From: Rhizobium ecuadorense
Lineage (GTDB): Bacteria > Pseudomonadota > Alphaproteobacteria > Rhizobiales > Rhizobiaceae
Length of the DNA stretch: 64,000 nucleotides
Assembly: GCF_001187535.1 (NCBI RefSeq)
Contig: NZ_LFIO01000871.1
Coordinates: forward strand, 17,793-81,792
Direction: 5' to 3'
In this document: positions 28,324 to 38,189 of the stretch, one piece after another
Layout of the letters: the number at the start of each line of letters is the position of its first letter
How positions within the stretch are numbered: position 1 is the first letter of the stretch
Position numbers and translations under genes: made by a program
Notes under the pieces: model-generated
Seen by the model: the letters and a program-made list of their open reading frames with translations, nothing else
Database searches by the model: none
What the model was told of the DNA's origin: nothing

Positions 28324-31300
28324 CGCCGCCGCCTTCTTCGGTTTCTGCCGTCGACCATTCGGAGACGCGGGCGAGATGATCGTAGTCGCCGCCGAAATCG
28401 AATTGCTGCGCTGGGACGAGCCGCGAGGTGAAGCCTTTCTCGCCGGATTGCAGCAGCGTCACGAACTTCACCAGCTGGTCGATCGATTCCTCGGCGAGAT
28501 CCATCGCCGATTTCGCCTTATCGCTGCGCGCCGAGCTCTCATTGTTGACGGTGTCGACCAGAAAACGGCGTCCCGGCCGCAGGCGGACATAGAGCAGATC
28601 CTGCGGCACGAGACTGCCGACATCGCGGAAGGCGCCGCCGCGCAAGGCCGCTGCTTCGAGCGCAAGCTGCGGATCGAGAAGCACGCGTGCCTGCGTCGGC
28701 GAGGGATTGTAGCCGGTCTTGTAGTCGATGATATCGGCGGCGTTCGGCCCGGTGACGTCGATCCGGTCGGCAACACCGTTGAGCCGGATATTGATCGGTT
28801 CCAGTTCGATGCCGCCGCGCACCTCCGTCAGCGTCTTGCGAATGCCGGGCCGCCGCCCCGCCTCCCAATCCAGGAAGGCGCGGGCGACCGCACGAAAACG
28901 TGGCCGCCACACGGCATCGATATGCGGCGGCAGCTGCTCCATATCGAAAAGCTCGGAAAGGATACGCTCCATCGCCGCTGTTGCCCCAGGTGTGCCGGCG
29001 ACATGGGCTTCGCGAATGAACCGGTCGATGATCTTGTGGTAGAGCGTGCCGCGTTCGGCCGCTCCCGGATCGCGGTTGAACGTATCGACGGGATCGAGAC
29101 GCAGGATGCGGCGGGCATAGATGGCATAGGGGTCCCGGCGCAGCCGGCCGACTTCGCTGAAGGAGTAGGATTTCGGCTGCAGTGCCAGCGGTGGTTTCGG
29201 CGAGGGTCGCTGTGCTGGTGCCTGGGCTTCTCCGCGATCGATCAGGCCGGCCCATTGGAGGAAGCGGTTGCCGCGTCCCTTCAATTCCGCTTCGAACCCT
29301 TCTCCGGCGAGCGCCAGCAGCCGCTGCAGCCAGCGCGAAGCGACGGTCGGTGTCGAGCCCTGGCGCAGCGCGCGCGAATAGATCAGATGGCGTGTGCCGT
29401 TCGCCATTTCGAAGTCATGCGCCAGCTGGCCGATGCGCCGTTCCGGCGGCTCCAGTCCGATCTCCGTCTTCATCATGCGGGGAATGAAGGGATTGTTGGC
29501 GGTCTGCCCTGGCCAGGTGCCCTCGTTCAGGCCGCCGAGGATCAGCGTATCGACGCTCTGCAGGCGGGCTTCGAGCGTGCCGAAGATGAACAGGCGGGGA
29601 TGGCTGAGCGCGCGCGGCTTCACCGCATGACCGGCGGCAAGCGCTGCCATGATGTCGATCCATTGCGGCCCGTCGGCCTCCATCTGGCCGTCGGTGTCGA
29701 TCACTTCGCCGAGCAGGGCGGCGAGCGCATCTCCCGCCTCACCGGACCAGAGATCGGCGAGATTGCCGTGCGGATCGGCCGCCACCGCTTCTAGCGAGCG
29801 GCCGGTGCGCTCTGCCCATTCGGACAAGGTGAAACCAGCCGCCTTCCCGCGATCTTCCGGCCGCTGCCGCAGCAAGGCCGAAGCCAGCGGCTCGGTCGCT
29901 TGTGTGACCCGCCGGCCAAGGTCGTAGGCGGTATCGGCGGCGTCGGGCGAAAGCGCCTTTCGCCATTGCGGCGCGTGCCTGTCCTGCGCCTGTTCACCAA
30001 GCTGCTGGGTCAGCAACGGCTCGAGCCTGCTGATATCAACCTCCGCCACGCCGCCGCGCAACGCCAGCAGTTCGAGCGCCTCGGTGGCGGAAATCAATGC
30101 GTCGCGTTCCAGGCCGAAGCGTGCCAGCGGATGTTTGAGCAGCGAGACGATCGCCACCGGATCGCCCGGCCGCAGTGCTGCCTCCAGCAGCAATTGCAGC
30201 AACGTGCCCTGCGGTGTGGCCGCAAGCGGCGTGCCGGCCGAATCGTCGGCGAGAATGCCGAAGCGGGAAAGTTCCGCCATCACCCGGCGGGCGAGATTAC
30301 GGTCGGGAGTGATGAGGGCGGCCCGGCTTTCGCCGTCCTGCCCCGGTCTTTCCAATGCCAGCCGGAGCGCAATGGCAATCGCGGTCGCTTCCTCGCGTTC
30401 GTTGGCGGCTTCGATCAGCGAGACATCGGCGAAAGCTGAAGAGAACGCGCCCTCCGGCAGCTCGCTCTTCCAGGCGCCCCAATCGCTGGTCGCCTCAGCC
30501 GGCACGAGCGCCCGGGACAGGATTTCGGCGCGCCGGTCGAGATCGGCTTCCGGCCTGTCGAGAAGGGTGACGTCGGCCCGCGTGAGCTTCAGCCGCTTGA
30601 GCAGCGACGACAGGCCATATTGCGGGTGGCTTCGGCTTGCGGGATTGGCGTGTTGGCCCGGCGAAAGTTCCGGCGCCACCATCTGCCAGTGCCGTTCCGG
30701 CATGGAGAGATCAAGGCCCGGAAGCACGATGACGCCGTCGGGCAGATTGGCGACGGCGGCGATGAGATCGGCGGTGGCGGGAACCGAACCCGTCGAACCG
30801 GCGATGATGATCGGTCCAGCGGGCTTCGTCGCCGAAAGCCTGTTTGCTTCGGCCCGCAGAATGGCGTTTCGGTGCCGCGCCGGCGAGGATTTGCCGAGTT
30901 CGGAAAGCCGTTCCGGCCAGAATGCGCTGGCGATCTGCAGGAATTCCGCCGTCAGCTGCCACCAGGCGGCGTAATCGCCGGTGTCGAGTTTTGACAGTTC
31001 CGACCAGTCGAGGTCTTCGGTTTCGATGGAATCGATCAGTTCCGCAAGGTTGCGGGCGAGCCAGATCGCATCGGCGGGGCTTGCAGGCGCCACCAGCGGC
31101 GAATCCGAATGAATGTGGCGGACGATTTCCGGCAGTTTATTCCGCCAGGCGAGAATGAGGCGGGCAAGCTCCAGCAGACGGGCGGTATTCGACAGCGGCT
31201 GGGCAAGATCGATCGTTGCCGGCAGCGCCTCGTCGAAATAACCGCTGTCGTCGTCGGTTTCGCCGAGAGGACGGATGACCGGCAGGATCGCGGAGCGGCC

Positions 31301-31510
31301 GCCGAGCAGATCGACGAATTCCGAACGCAGCACACGCACGGCGCGCCGGGTCGGCAGATAGATCGTTACCCTGGCAAGCGACAGCGGATCGTCGGCCTCA
31401 TGCCGGAAGAGCGGCGTCAGCCGGCCGTCGCAAAGCGTCGTCGCCAGCGTTTTCAGGAAGGAGAGGCCCGCCGGGATCGTCAGAATGCGTGGCTCGTGCC
31501 GCTCCGCCAT
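28316..31510 (-). CDS. addB: Double-strand break repair protein AddB
   Basis: AddB is the second nuclease subunit of AddAB and in other bacteria scans for Chi. The 1064-residue protein starts MAERHEPRILTIPAGLSFLK. It has an inactivated helicase-like body (PTRRAVRVLRSEFVDLLGGR, LGGLNEGTWPGQTANNPFIP) and a C-terminal nuclease module with SFSEVGRLRRDPYAIYARRI, GVADRIDV and the catalytic IIDYKTGYNPSPTQ. It lies three bases after murU and overlaps addA, so it is translated as part of the run. Identity rests on domain order plus the addA partnership. Confidence 0.94.
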   Translation of the reverse strand: MAERHEPRILTIPAGLSFLKTLATTLCDGRLTPLFRHEADDPLSLARVTIYLPTRRAVRVLRSEFVDLLGGRSAILPVIRPLGETDDDSGYFDEALPATIDLAQPLSNTARLLELARLILAWRNKLPEIVRHIHSDSPLVAPASPADAIWLARNLAELIDSIETEDLDWSELSKLDTGDYAAWWQLTAEFLQIASAFWPERLSELGKSSPARHRNAILRAEANRLSATKPAGPIIIAGSTGSVPATADLIAAVANLPDGVIVLPGLDLSMPERHWQMVAPELSPGQHANPASRSHPQYGLSSLLKRLKLTRADVTLLDRPEADLDRRAEILSRALVPAEATSDWGAWKSELPEGAFSSAFADVSLIEAANEREEATAIAIALRLALERPGQDGESRAALITPDRNLARRVMAELSRFGILADDSAGTPLAATPQGTLLQLLLEAALRPGDPVAIVSLLKHPLARFGLERDALISATEALELLALRGGVAEVDISRLEPLLTQQLGEQAQDRHAPQWRKALSPDAADTAYDLGRRVTQATEPLASALLRQRPEDRGKAAGFTLSEWAERTGRSLEAVAADPHGNLADLWSGEAGDALAALLGEVIDTDGQMEADGPQWIDIMAALAAGHAVKPRALSHPRLFIFGTLEARLQSVDTLILGGLNEGTWPGQTANNPFIPRMMKTEIGLEPPERRIGQLAHDFEMANGTRHLIYSRALRQGSTPTVASRWLQRLLALAGEGFEAELKGRGNRFLQWAGLIDRGEAQAPAQRPSPKPPLALQPKSYSFSEVGRLRRDPYAIYARRILRLDPVDTFNRDPGAAERGTLYHKIIDRFIREAHVAGTPGATAAMERILSELFDMEQLPPHIDAVWRPRFRAVARAFLDWEAGRRPGIRKTLTEVRGGIELEPINIRLNGVADRIDVTGPNAADIIDYKTGYNPSPTQARVLLDPQLALEAAALRGGAFRDVGSLVPQDLLYVRLRPGRRFLVDTVNNESSARSDKAKSAMDLAEESIDQLVKFVTLLQSGEKGFTSRLVPAQQFDFGGDYDHLARVSEWSTAETEEGGGDE

Positions 31511-31513
31511 ATC

Positions 31514-32245
31514 TCACGCGAACGTCCGCAACCTGCGGATCGTTTCCTCCGCCTCGCCGATCGCCTCCGGCGTTCCCACCGTCAGCCAATGGCCGTCGAG
31601 CACCATGCCGAAAAGCCGTCCGCGCGCGATCGCCTTGTCGAAATAGATATTGAGGTTGAAGGCATCCTGCGGCGCGTCGTCGAGCAGCGACGGGTTCATA
31701 ACGATCGCTCCGGCATAGACGACCGGATTGGAGGGATCGTCGCGATAGCGCGTCAGCCGGCCATCGGCCGCCAGACTGAAATCATTCTTGCCGTTGTGAC
31801 CCGTCGTATCGTCGATTCCGACGCAGAGCAGCGCCATGTCCATGCGCTCAGCATCAAAGAATCCGGCTAAGCGCTGCAGGTTCGTTGGCCGCCCGGGCTG
31901 TTCGCCGATCCAGAAGAGATCGGCATTCATGACGAAGATATTGTCGCGGTTCAGCAGCGTCAGCCCCTTCGCCAGTCCGCCGCCGGAATTCATCAGCGCC
32001 TCCCGCTCGTCCGATACGACGACGTCGAGGCCGCGATAAGCCTCGAGATGGTCGAGCATCTGGTCGGCAAAGTGGTGGACGTTGACAACAGCCCGCTCGA
32101 CGCCGGCCGCAACCAGCGAATCCAGCGCGTAGTCGATCATCGGCTTGCCGTCGATCTTCACCAGCGGCTTCGGGATCGTGTCGGTGATCGGGCGCATGCG
32201 GGTGCCGAGACCCGCGGCCAGTACCATGGCTTGTCTGATGGTCAT
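31514..32245 (-). CDS. murU: Nucleotidyltransferase, probable N-acetylmuramate-1-phosphate uridylyltransferase MurU
   Basis: A 243-residue sugar-phosphate nucleotidyltransferase. The N-terminal signature AMVLAAGLGTRMRPITDTIPK (shortened: GLGTRMRP at about 11-18, KPLVKIDGKPMIDY at about 25-38) is that of the GlmU/RfbA-like fold, and NADLFWIG near 105 gives the metal-binding Asp. Its immediate neighbour is an AmgK-type kinase. AmgK plus MurU form the anabolic recycling route that makes UDP-MurNAc from MurNAc in Pseudomonas and relatives. A mannose-1-phosphate guanylyltransferase label is often applied to such proteins; context favours MurU. Confidence 0.82.
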   Translation of the reverse strand: MTIRQAMVLAAGLGTRMRPITDTIPKPLVKIDGKPMIDYALDSLVAAGVERAVVNVHHFADQMLDHLEAYRGLDVVVSDEREALMNSGGGLAKGLTLLNRDNIFVMNADLFWIGEQPGRPTNLQRLAGFFDAERMDMALLCVGIDDTTGHNGKNDFSLAADGRLTRYRDDPSNPVVYAGAIVMNPSLLDDAPQDAFNLNIYFDKAIARGRLFGMVLDGHWLTVGTPEAIGEAEETIRRLRTFA

Positions 32246-32258
32246 CCTGATCCGGAAC

Positions 32259-33770
32259 TTATGATTCGCTCTGGCCTATTCCAGCCCTTGCGCACCAATC
32301 GCGCAAGGGGGCAAGCGCTTCGTGCTCGAACGCGACCTGGAGATAGGCGAGCGTTCGCGGCATATGTTTGAGATAGCCGGGCTTGCCGTCGCGCTGCAAC
32401 AGCCGTACCCAAAGGCCGGCAAGCTTGCAGTTGCGCTGCGCCGACATGATCGCCCAGGCTTTCATGAATCCGGCTTCGTCGAAGCCGCCCTGGGCGCGCC
32501 GAAGGCTGAGATAATCGTCCATAAGCTGTCGGAAAAGCCCTGGTTCGATCGTCACGCGCGCATCCTGGACGATGGATGCAAGGTCATAGGCGGTCGGGCC
32601 GATCATCGCATCCTGGAAGTCGATGATGCCGATCTGGCGAATACCGCTTTCCTCTTCGCGCCAGATGATATTGGGCGAATGGAAGTCACGCAGCAGCAGG
32701 TTCTTCTCGGCTGTGGCGAGCTCGTCGATGAGCGCATCCCAGATCGCCAGATACTCCGCCCGTTCCGCATCCGTGGGCGGTGTACCGCGCTTCCAGGCGA
32801 TGTGCCAATCGAGCACAAGCTGCACTTCCATCTTCATTGCCGTGCGGTCGAAGTCCGGAATGTGATGCGTATGCGTTGTCGAAACAGGAATATCCTGCGG
32901 GATCTGCATGGAATGAAGATGGGCAAGGCAGACGACGCTTTGCCGGTAACGTTCGGCGATCGGCCGTCCGTCGTCAGCGAGCACCCCTTCGGTGCCGAGA
33001 TCCTGGATCAGCAGGATGCCTTGCTCATAATCGACCTGATAAATCTCCGGCGTCGCAAAACCCCGCGCGCGCAACACATCGGCAATCGCAACGAAAGGAT
33101 AGGCATTCTGTGCGAGATGCGCGACCTTGGGATAGGGCTTGCCGTCATAGACCGGCGGTCCCTCGGGATGCGGGCGCCAATCCATCAGTATTTTCCGCGG
33201 GCCACCATCCGGATAGATCGCTTCATAGGCGCGCAGCGACGCATCGCCGGTCAGGAAGCGGCGTTTGACATCGGGATAGCCGGCCTTGGCGAGGAAATCG
33301 CGGATCGCCAGAACACGATGGATGCGCAGAGCTTGTGCGCCGGCGGTTTTGATCGTTGCCCGGCGGCCGCTGCCTTCATGGTCCAGCCGCAGTGCAATGC
33401 GCTCGGCCGGCAGTTCGCCCTCAGCCATCTCGGGCCATTCGACGAGACAGATGCCGTTCTCCAGGGCCTCGTCGAAGCCGAGTTCCGTCAGTTCGTCTGG
33501 ATGGCCGAGCCGGTAGAGATCGAAGTGCGAAACGGGCAAGCGCAGATCGTAGGATTGCACCAGCGTGAAGGTCGGGCTCGGGACTTCGAGCCGCTCGTCG
33601 TCGGCGATGGCGCGGAGGATCGCCCGGGCGAGCGAGGATTTGCCCGCACCGAGATCGCCGGAAAGGGCCAGGCAATCGCCGGCTTTCAGGGCCAGCGCCA
33701 GGTCTTCGCCGAAGCGGATCGTCGCCGCTTCGTCCTTCAGGAAAACCGAGATCGTATCGCCGGTCGTCAT
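32259..33770 (-). CDS. TsaE-AmgK fusion: tRNA t6A ATPase plus amino-sugar kinase
   Basis: A 503-residue two-domain protein. Residues 1-155 are TsaE, with P-loop SGDLGAGKS (37-45), PSPTFTLVQSY (65-75) and FDLYRLGHPDELTELGFDE (83-101). TsaE is the ATPase needed for N6-threonylcarbamoyladenosine in tRNA. Residues about 160-495 are an aminoglycoside-phosphotransferase-like kinase, with LLLRDFHSPNIIW (D362, N367) and IGIIDFQDA (D384). This half matches AmgK, which phosphorylates MurNAc/GlcNAc at the anomeric position. It overlaps divL as ATGA and precedes murU by 13 bases, so kinase and uridylyltransferase are co-translated. Confidence 0.88.
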   Translation of the reverse strand: MTTGDTISVFLKDEAATIRFGEDLALALKAGDCLALSGDLGAGKSSLARAILRAIADDERLEVPSPTFTLVQSYDLRLPVSHFDLYRLGHPDELTELGFDEALENGICLVEWPEMAEGELPAERIALRLDHEGSGRRATIKTAGAQALRIHRVLAIRDFLAKAGYPDVKRRFLTGDASLRAYEAIYPDGGPRKILMDWRPHPEGPPVYDGKPYPKVAHLAQNAYPFVAIADVLRARGFATPEIYQVDYEQGILLIQDLGTEGVLADDGRPIAERYRQSVVCLAHLHSMQIPQDIPVSTTHTHHIPDFDRTAMKMEVQLVLDWHIAWKRGTPPTDAERAEYLAIWDALIDELATAEKNLLLRDFHSPNIIWREEESGIRQIGIIDFQDAMIGPTAYDLASIVQDARVTIEPGLFRQLMDDYLSLRRAQGGFDEAGFMKAWAIMSAQRNCKLAGLWVRLLQRDGKPGYLKHMPRTLAYLQVAFEHEALAPLRDWCARAGIGQSES

Positions 33771-36352
33771 TCGGCGGCAGCGGAATGCGGGATATCGACC
33801 GAGGGGATGCGGCAGACGACGGTCGTGCCCTTGCCCGGCTCGCTGTCGATCGTCACGTCGCCATGATGCAGGCTGACGAAGCTGTCGACAATCGACAGGC
33901 CGAGGCCGGCGCCGCCGCGTTTGCCGCTTTTTGCGCCCGTGGCAAAGCGGTCGAAGACGGTGGCGATCATATCAGGGGAGATGCCGGGGCCGCGATCGCT
34001 GACGGAGAAAACGAAATCCGTGCCCTCGCGATGGCATTCCAGCGCGATCGAGGTGCCCTCGGGCGAAAAATTCGCCGCATTGGAAAGCAGCTTCAGCAGG
34101 ATCTGCTTCAGCCGCTGCGGGTCGGCAACGATCGAGCCGAGGTAGGCCGGCGCGGTGATTTCGAGCGCGACGCCGCTTTCATGCAGGCGATCGGCGATCT
34201 GCATCGAGACGTCGTCGAGCAGGTCGTTGAGATCGATTTCCGCATAGTTGAGCCGCATGATGCCGGCATCGACGGTTGCGAGGTCGAGAATGTCGTTGAC
34301 GAGCGTGAGGAGAACCGAGGACGAGGTCGAGATATGGTCGATATATTCGGCCTGCCGTTCGTTCAGCGGCCCGACCCCTTGGGTGCGCAGAAGGTCGGTG
34401 AAGCCGATGATATTCGTCAGCGGCGAGCGCAGCTCATAGGATACGTGCTGGACGAAATCGTTCTTCAGTTCATCGGCCTTGCGCAGCGCTTCGTTCTTCT
34501 CGGTCAGCGCCCGCTCGGCACGCACGCTGTCCGTCATATTGACGAAGGTCAGCATGGTCTGGGCGTTCGGCAGCGGGATGACGGCATAGTCGAGCACCAG
34601 GCCGGAGAAGAGTTCCAGCGTTCCCTGGCCCGAACGGCGTTCGTCGTCGAAGCTGGTGATCAGTTCCGCAAAGGCTTTCCAGCCATCCGGCCGGTCATAG
34701 GACGGCGCGCAGGCCTCGCCGAGCGCGCGGATATGGGTGCCGGGTTTGGCTTCGGTTTCGGTGATCCCCCAGAGCGCGCGGAAGGCCGGGTTCGACAGGC
34801 GGATGCGTCCATCCGGGCCGAACACCGCCACACCTTCGGAAAGATGGTCGATCGTTTCGCCCTGCACCTTGACCAGTGTGTTGTAGCGCGTTTCGAGATC
34901 GACCTGCTCGGTCAGATTTTCGAACACCCAGGTGGCGCCGCCCTGCGGATGGGCGGTCGCAAAGACACGCAATGTCTGCCCGTTCGGCAGGTGCCAGAGG
35001 TCGGATTGCGTGTCGAGCGCGCGATAGACGGAAAGGGCTGCTTCCTTCCAGCTTTTCCAGTTGAGCTGGTCCGGCAGTTTCTTGGCGGCCCGCAGCCGCT
35101 CGAGTAGCTCGCTATTGTCGGGCCGGCCTTCGAGAAAGGCGATATCCAGCTCCCAGAGCGCAACGAAAGCCTGGTTGTAGAATTGCAGTCGGCGGTCGCC
35201 GTCGAAGATGGCGACGGGCGTGGCGAGGTGGTCGAGCGTTTCGGCATGGCTCTTCAGCGTCCGTTCCAGCTCGGCACGCACCGCCTCTATATCCGACACA
35301 TCGATCGCGATGCCGGCCGAGCCGCCGGGAAGCCTGACGTCGACGACGTCGAAGAACGTGCGGTTGCCGTGCACCACCGTCGAGATCGTGTCGTGGAAGG
35401 GCGATTCCGGCGTCACCGTGGCGCGAATGCGTTCGCGCGCAACGGTCGTCAGCATCTCGCGGCCTTCATTGATCGCCTGCTGCGGCGAGCGCGCTTCGAC
35501 GGCCTCGCCATAAGCCTGGTTGACCCAGGTGAGGCGGCCGGCCGGATCGCGCTGCCAGGCCGGCATGTCGATCGCGTCGAGCATGGTCTGGAAGGCCGAG
35601 ATCGAGGTCATCAGCCGGTCGCGCTCGATCCGGAGTTCCGCAAGCTCGGCGCGCAGATTGTTGAGCGCCACGAAACGGACGAAGGCGCGGCCGCCGGAAA
35701 CCCGGCCCTGCGCCTCGAGGATTTCATCGCGGATGGTTTCCACCACCATGTCGAAGCTCTGTGCCCCGTCGCGCAGCCGGTCGATCGCCTTTTCCAGATC
35801 GGCGGCCGAACGTGACTTCAGCCAGAGGCCGAAGGCCAGGAATTCGCCGTCCTGCGGCGCACCGGTCTCGGGCGGAAGCTGGCCGAGCAGCTCGGGACGG
35901 GCATTGCCGTCCCAGATGACGATCCGTCGGTTCTTGTCGGCGATCAGCGCCTGGTATTGCGAAATGCGCTGCTGGGCATCGGAAAGCGCCGAGCGGATTT
36001 CCCGGCTCTCGTTTTCCAGATTGCCGCGCTGGCGCACCAGCCACAGCGTCGACAGCAGTGCTGCCGATATGACACCGATGACGACGGAAACGCCGACAAC
36101 CTGCGAGGATGTGAAGAGGTGAGCCGAGGCCGCCGCCTGCTGCTCGCCCTGTGCCAGAACCGGCCGCGCCAGCGCGGCAAGCGCCGTGCCGGCCGCGCAG
36201 GCTTTCAAAAAGCGCGCCAATGATCCATGCTCTTGCTTTGCGGCCTCGTGTGCCGTTGCAGATTGATGTTGTTGGCCTGCGATCAGCGGGCGGCGATCGG
36301 CGCAAACGCCGTCATCCGCCTGACCGGGCAGGCTGTTTTTCATTTCCGACAT
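33767..36352 (-). CDS. divL: DivL-like atypical sensor kinase (tyrosine at the phosphoacceptor position)
   Basis: An 861-residue membrane PAS/kinase protein. A hydrophobic segment (VVGVSVVIGVISAALLSTLW, about residues 82-101) is followed by a coiled coil and several PAS-like domains (about 230-600). The dimerisation helix reads VQHVSYELRSPLTNIIGF, with Tyr639 where normal kinases have His. The ATPase domain keeps LLKLLSNAANFSPEG, VSDRGPGI and GGAGLGLSIV. This Tyr for His change defines DivL, which in Caulobacter binds DivK and steers CckA-CtrA. ATG 36352 is preferred; TTG 36376 and ATG 36343 are possible. First gene of the divL-tsaE/amgK-murU-addBA run. Confidence 0.87.
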   Translation of the reverse strand: MSEMKNSLPGQADDGVCADRRPLIAGQQHQSATAHEAAKQEHGSLARFLKACAAGTALAALARPVLAQGEQQAAASAHLFTSSQVVGVSVVIGVISAALLSTLWLVRQRGNLENESREIRSALSDAQQRISQYQALIADKNRRIVIWDGNARPELLGQLPPETGAPQDGEFLAFGLWLKSRSAADLEKAIDRLRDGAQSFDMVVETIRDEILEAQGRVSGGRAFVRFVALNNLRAELAELRIERDRLMTSISAFQTMLDAIDMPAWQRDPAGRLTWVNQAYGEAVEARSPQQAINEGREMLTTVARERIRATVTPESPFHDTISTVVHGNRTFFDVVDVRLPGGSAGIAIDVSDIEAVRAELERTLKSHAETLDHLATPVAIFDGDRRLQFYNQAFVALWELDIAFLEGRPDNSELLERLRAAKKLPDQLNWKSWKEAALSVYRALDTQSDLWHLPNGQTLRVFATAHPQGGATWVFENLTEQVDLETRYNTLVKVQGETIDHLSEGVAVFGPDGRIRLSNPAFRALWGITETEAKPGTHIRALGEACAPSYDRPDGWKAFAELITSFDDERRSGQGTLELFSGLVLDYAVIPLPNAQTMLTFVNMTDSVRAERALTEKNEALRKADELKNDFVQHVSYELRSPLTNIIGFTDLLRTQGVGPLNERQAEYIDHISTSSSVLLTLVNDILDLATVDAGIMRLNYAEIDLNDLLDDVSMQIADRLHESGVALEITAPAYLGSIVADPQRLKQILLKLLSNAANFSPEGTSIALECHREGTDFVFSVSDRGPGISPDMIATVFDRFATGAKSGKRGGAGLGLSIVDSFVSLHHGDVTIDSEPGKGTTVVCRIPSVDIPHSAAAE

Positions 36353-36489
36353 CCGCGGTATGTCTCCGTCCTTCAATGTGCCGCATTACGACAAGACATC
36401 CCATTTCCGCAGCGGCCGGACAGGGTCCGGCGCCACGAATCAAGTCTTAAAACAATACTTCGGAAGGGAATCGGCGGGAAGGGAGCGCC

Positions 36490-36527
36490 CAAAAAATAAG
36501 CCGCGACATTTGTCAATGCCGCGGCTT
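36490..36527 (-). terminator. Terminator of ahcY
   Basis: Thirteen-base arms with one mismatch (AAGCCGCG-A-CATT at 36498-36510 and AATG-C-CGCGGCTT at 36515-36527), loop TGTC. On the minus strand it is followed by ATTTTTTGGG. It insulates divL from ahcY. Confidence 0.85.
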
Positions 36528-36555
36528 CTACATCTTGTGGATATTAACGATCAGA

Positions 36556-37956
36556 TCAATATCTGTAGTGGTCGGACTTGAACGGGCCCTTCGGCGATAC
36601 GCCGATATAGGCAGCCTGCTCCTCGGAAAGCTGCGTCAGCTTCACGCCGAGCTTGTCGAGATGCAGTCGCGCGACCTTTTCATCGAGATGCTTCGGCAGG
36701 ATATAGACCTGGTTGGAATACTGATCGGGCTTGGTGAAGAGCTCGATCTGCGCCAGCGTCTGGTTGGTGAAGGAGGCCGACATCACGAAGGACGGATGGC
36801 CGGTGGCGTTGCCGAGGTTGAGCAGGCGGCCTTCGGAAAGAAGGATGATGCGGTTGCCCTTGGGGAATTCGATCAGGTCGACCTGCGGCTTGACGTTGGT
36901 CCACTTGAGATTGCGCAGTGCTGCAACTTCGATTTCGTTGTCGAAATGGCCGATATTGCCGACGATCGCCATGTCCTTCATCTGACGCATATGGTCGATG
37001 CGGATGACGTCCTTGTTGCCGGTGGTGGTGATGAAGATATCGGCCGAGGAAACGACGTCCTCGAGCAGCACGACTTCATAACCGTCCATGGCGGCCTGCA
37101 GGGCGCAGATCGGATCGGCTTCGGTCACCTTGACGCGGGCGCCGGCGCCGGAGAGCGAAGCGGCAGAACCCTTGCCGACGTCGCCATAGCCGCAGACGAC
37201 GGCAACCTTGCCGGCCATCATCACGTCGGTGCCGCGGCGGATGCCATCGACCAGCGATTCCTTGCAGCCATACTTGTTGTCGAACTTCGACTTGGTGACG
37301 GAATCGTTGACGTTGATCGCCGGGAAGGGCAGCAGGCCCTTCTGGCTGAGCTGGTAGAGGCGGTTGACGCCGGTCGTCGTTTCCTCGGTGACGCCCTTGA
37401 TCGCGTCGCGCTGCTTGGTGAACCAGCCAGGCGAAGCGGCGAGGCGCTTCTTGATCTGGGCGAAGAGGATTTCCTCTTCCTCGGAATGCGGATGCGACAG
37501 CACGTCCTCGCCGGCTTCGGCGCGGGCGCCGAGCAGGATGTACATGGTGGCATCGCCGCCGTCATCGAGGATCATGTTGGAAAGGCCGCCATCGGCCCAC
37601 TGGAAGATCTTGTCGGTATAGACCCAGTAATCCTCGAGCGACTCGCCCTTGATGGCGAAAACAGGAACGCCGGCGGCGGCGATCGCGGCAGCGGCGTGAT
37701 CCTGCGTCGAGAAGATGTTGCACGAGGCCCAACGGACTTCGGCGCCGAGGGCCACCAGCGTCTCGATGAGCACGGCCGTCTGGATGGTCATATGCAGCGA
37801 GCCGGTAATGCGCGCGCCCTTCAGCGGCTTTGCGTCGCCGAATTCGGTGCGGCAGGACATCAGTCCCGGCATTTCGGTTTCGGCGATGGTAATTTCCTTG
37901 CGGCCGAAATCCGCAAGCCCGATATCGGCGACGACATAATCTTTTTCAGTGCTCAT
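36556..37956 (-). CDS. ahcY: S-adenosylhomocysteine hydrolase
   Basis: AhcY splits S-adenosylhomocysteine to adenosine and homocysteine, keeping methylation going. The 466-residue protein has the two family signatures [16 protein letters not shown] (about 78-93) and [20 protein letters not shown] (NAD-binding, about 250-269), and ends SDHYRY as AhcY proteins do. ATG 37956 ([12 protein letters not shown]) is preferred; the in-frame stretch upstream is unconserved. A long 336-base region with strong palindromes lies upstream, and a good terminator follows. No metH, metK or metF is in the window. Confidence 0.97.
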   Translation of the reverse strand: MSTEKDYVVADIGLADFGRKEITIAETEMPGLMSCRTEFGDAKPLKGARITGSLHMTIQTAVLIETLVALGAEVRWASCNIFSTQDHAAAAIAAAGVPVFAIKGESLEDYWVYTDKIFQWADGGLSNMILDDGGDATMYILLGARAEAGEDVLSHPHSEEEEILFAQIKKRLAASPGWFTKQRDAIKGVTEETTTGVNRLYQLSQKGLLPFPAINVNDSVTKSKFDNKYGCKESLVDGIRRGTDVMMAGKVAVVCGYGDVGKGSAASLSGAGARVKVTEADPICALQAAMDGYEVVLLEDVVSSADIFITTTGNKDVIRIDHMRQMKDMAIVGNIGHFDNEIEVAALRNLKWTNVKPQVDLIEFPKGNRIILLSEGRLLNLGNATGHPSFVMSASFTNQTLAQIELFTKPDQYSNQVYILPKHLDEKVARLHLDKLGVKLTQLSEEQAAYIGVSPKGPFKSDHYRY

Positions 37957-38189
37957 AGAGGCCTCCAGGCTGAAAAACGTCTCAAAATTGGCGCAGGCGC
38001 GAAAGATGACCGCGCGACGGATGGGCCGCGTCCTGATGCATGTCGCCCGGAAGTGTGCAGCGGTTCCGGGACAACGAGATGCACAAAAAAGAGAGCTGAA
38101 GCGCGTCGCATGAAGCAGGTTCGATGCGGCATGCTCTAGCGCACGGCATATCCGCCGTTTAGCAGGCTTCGGATGGGAAGGCAATAAGG

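Noticed and set aside
36535..38139. A 534-codon open frame opposite ahcY
   Set aside because: It mirrors ahcY codons. The only independent part would be the upstream region, where nothing protein-like is conserved.
37957..38180. SAM or SAH riboswitch in the ahcY leader
   Set aside because: I could not build the conserved helices of SAM-II or SAH riboswitches from this stretch. The palindromes upstream point to protein-based control instead.
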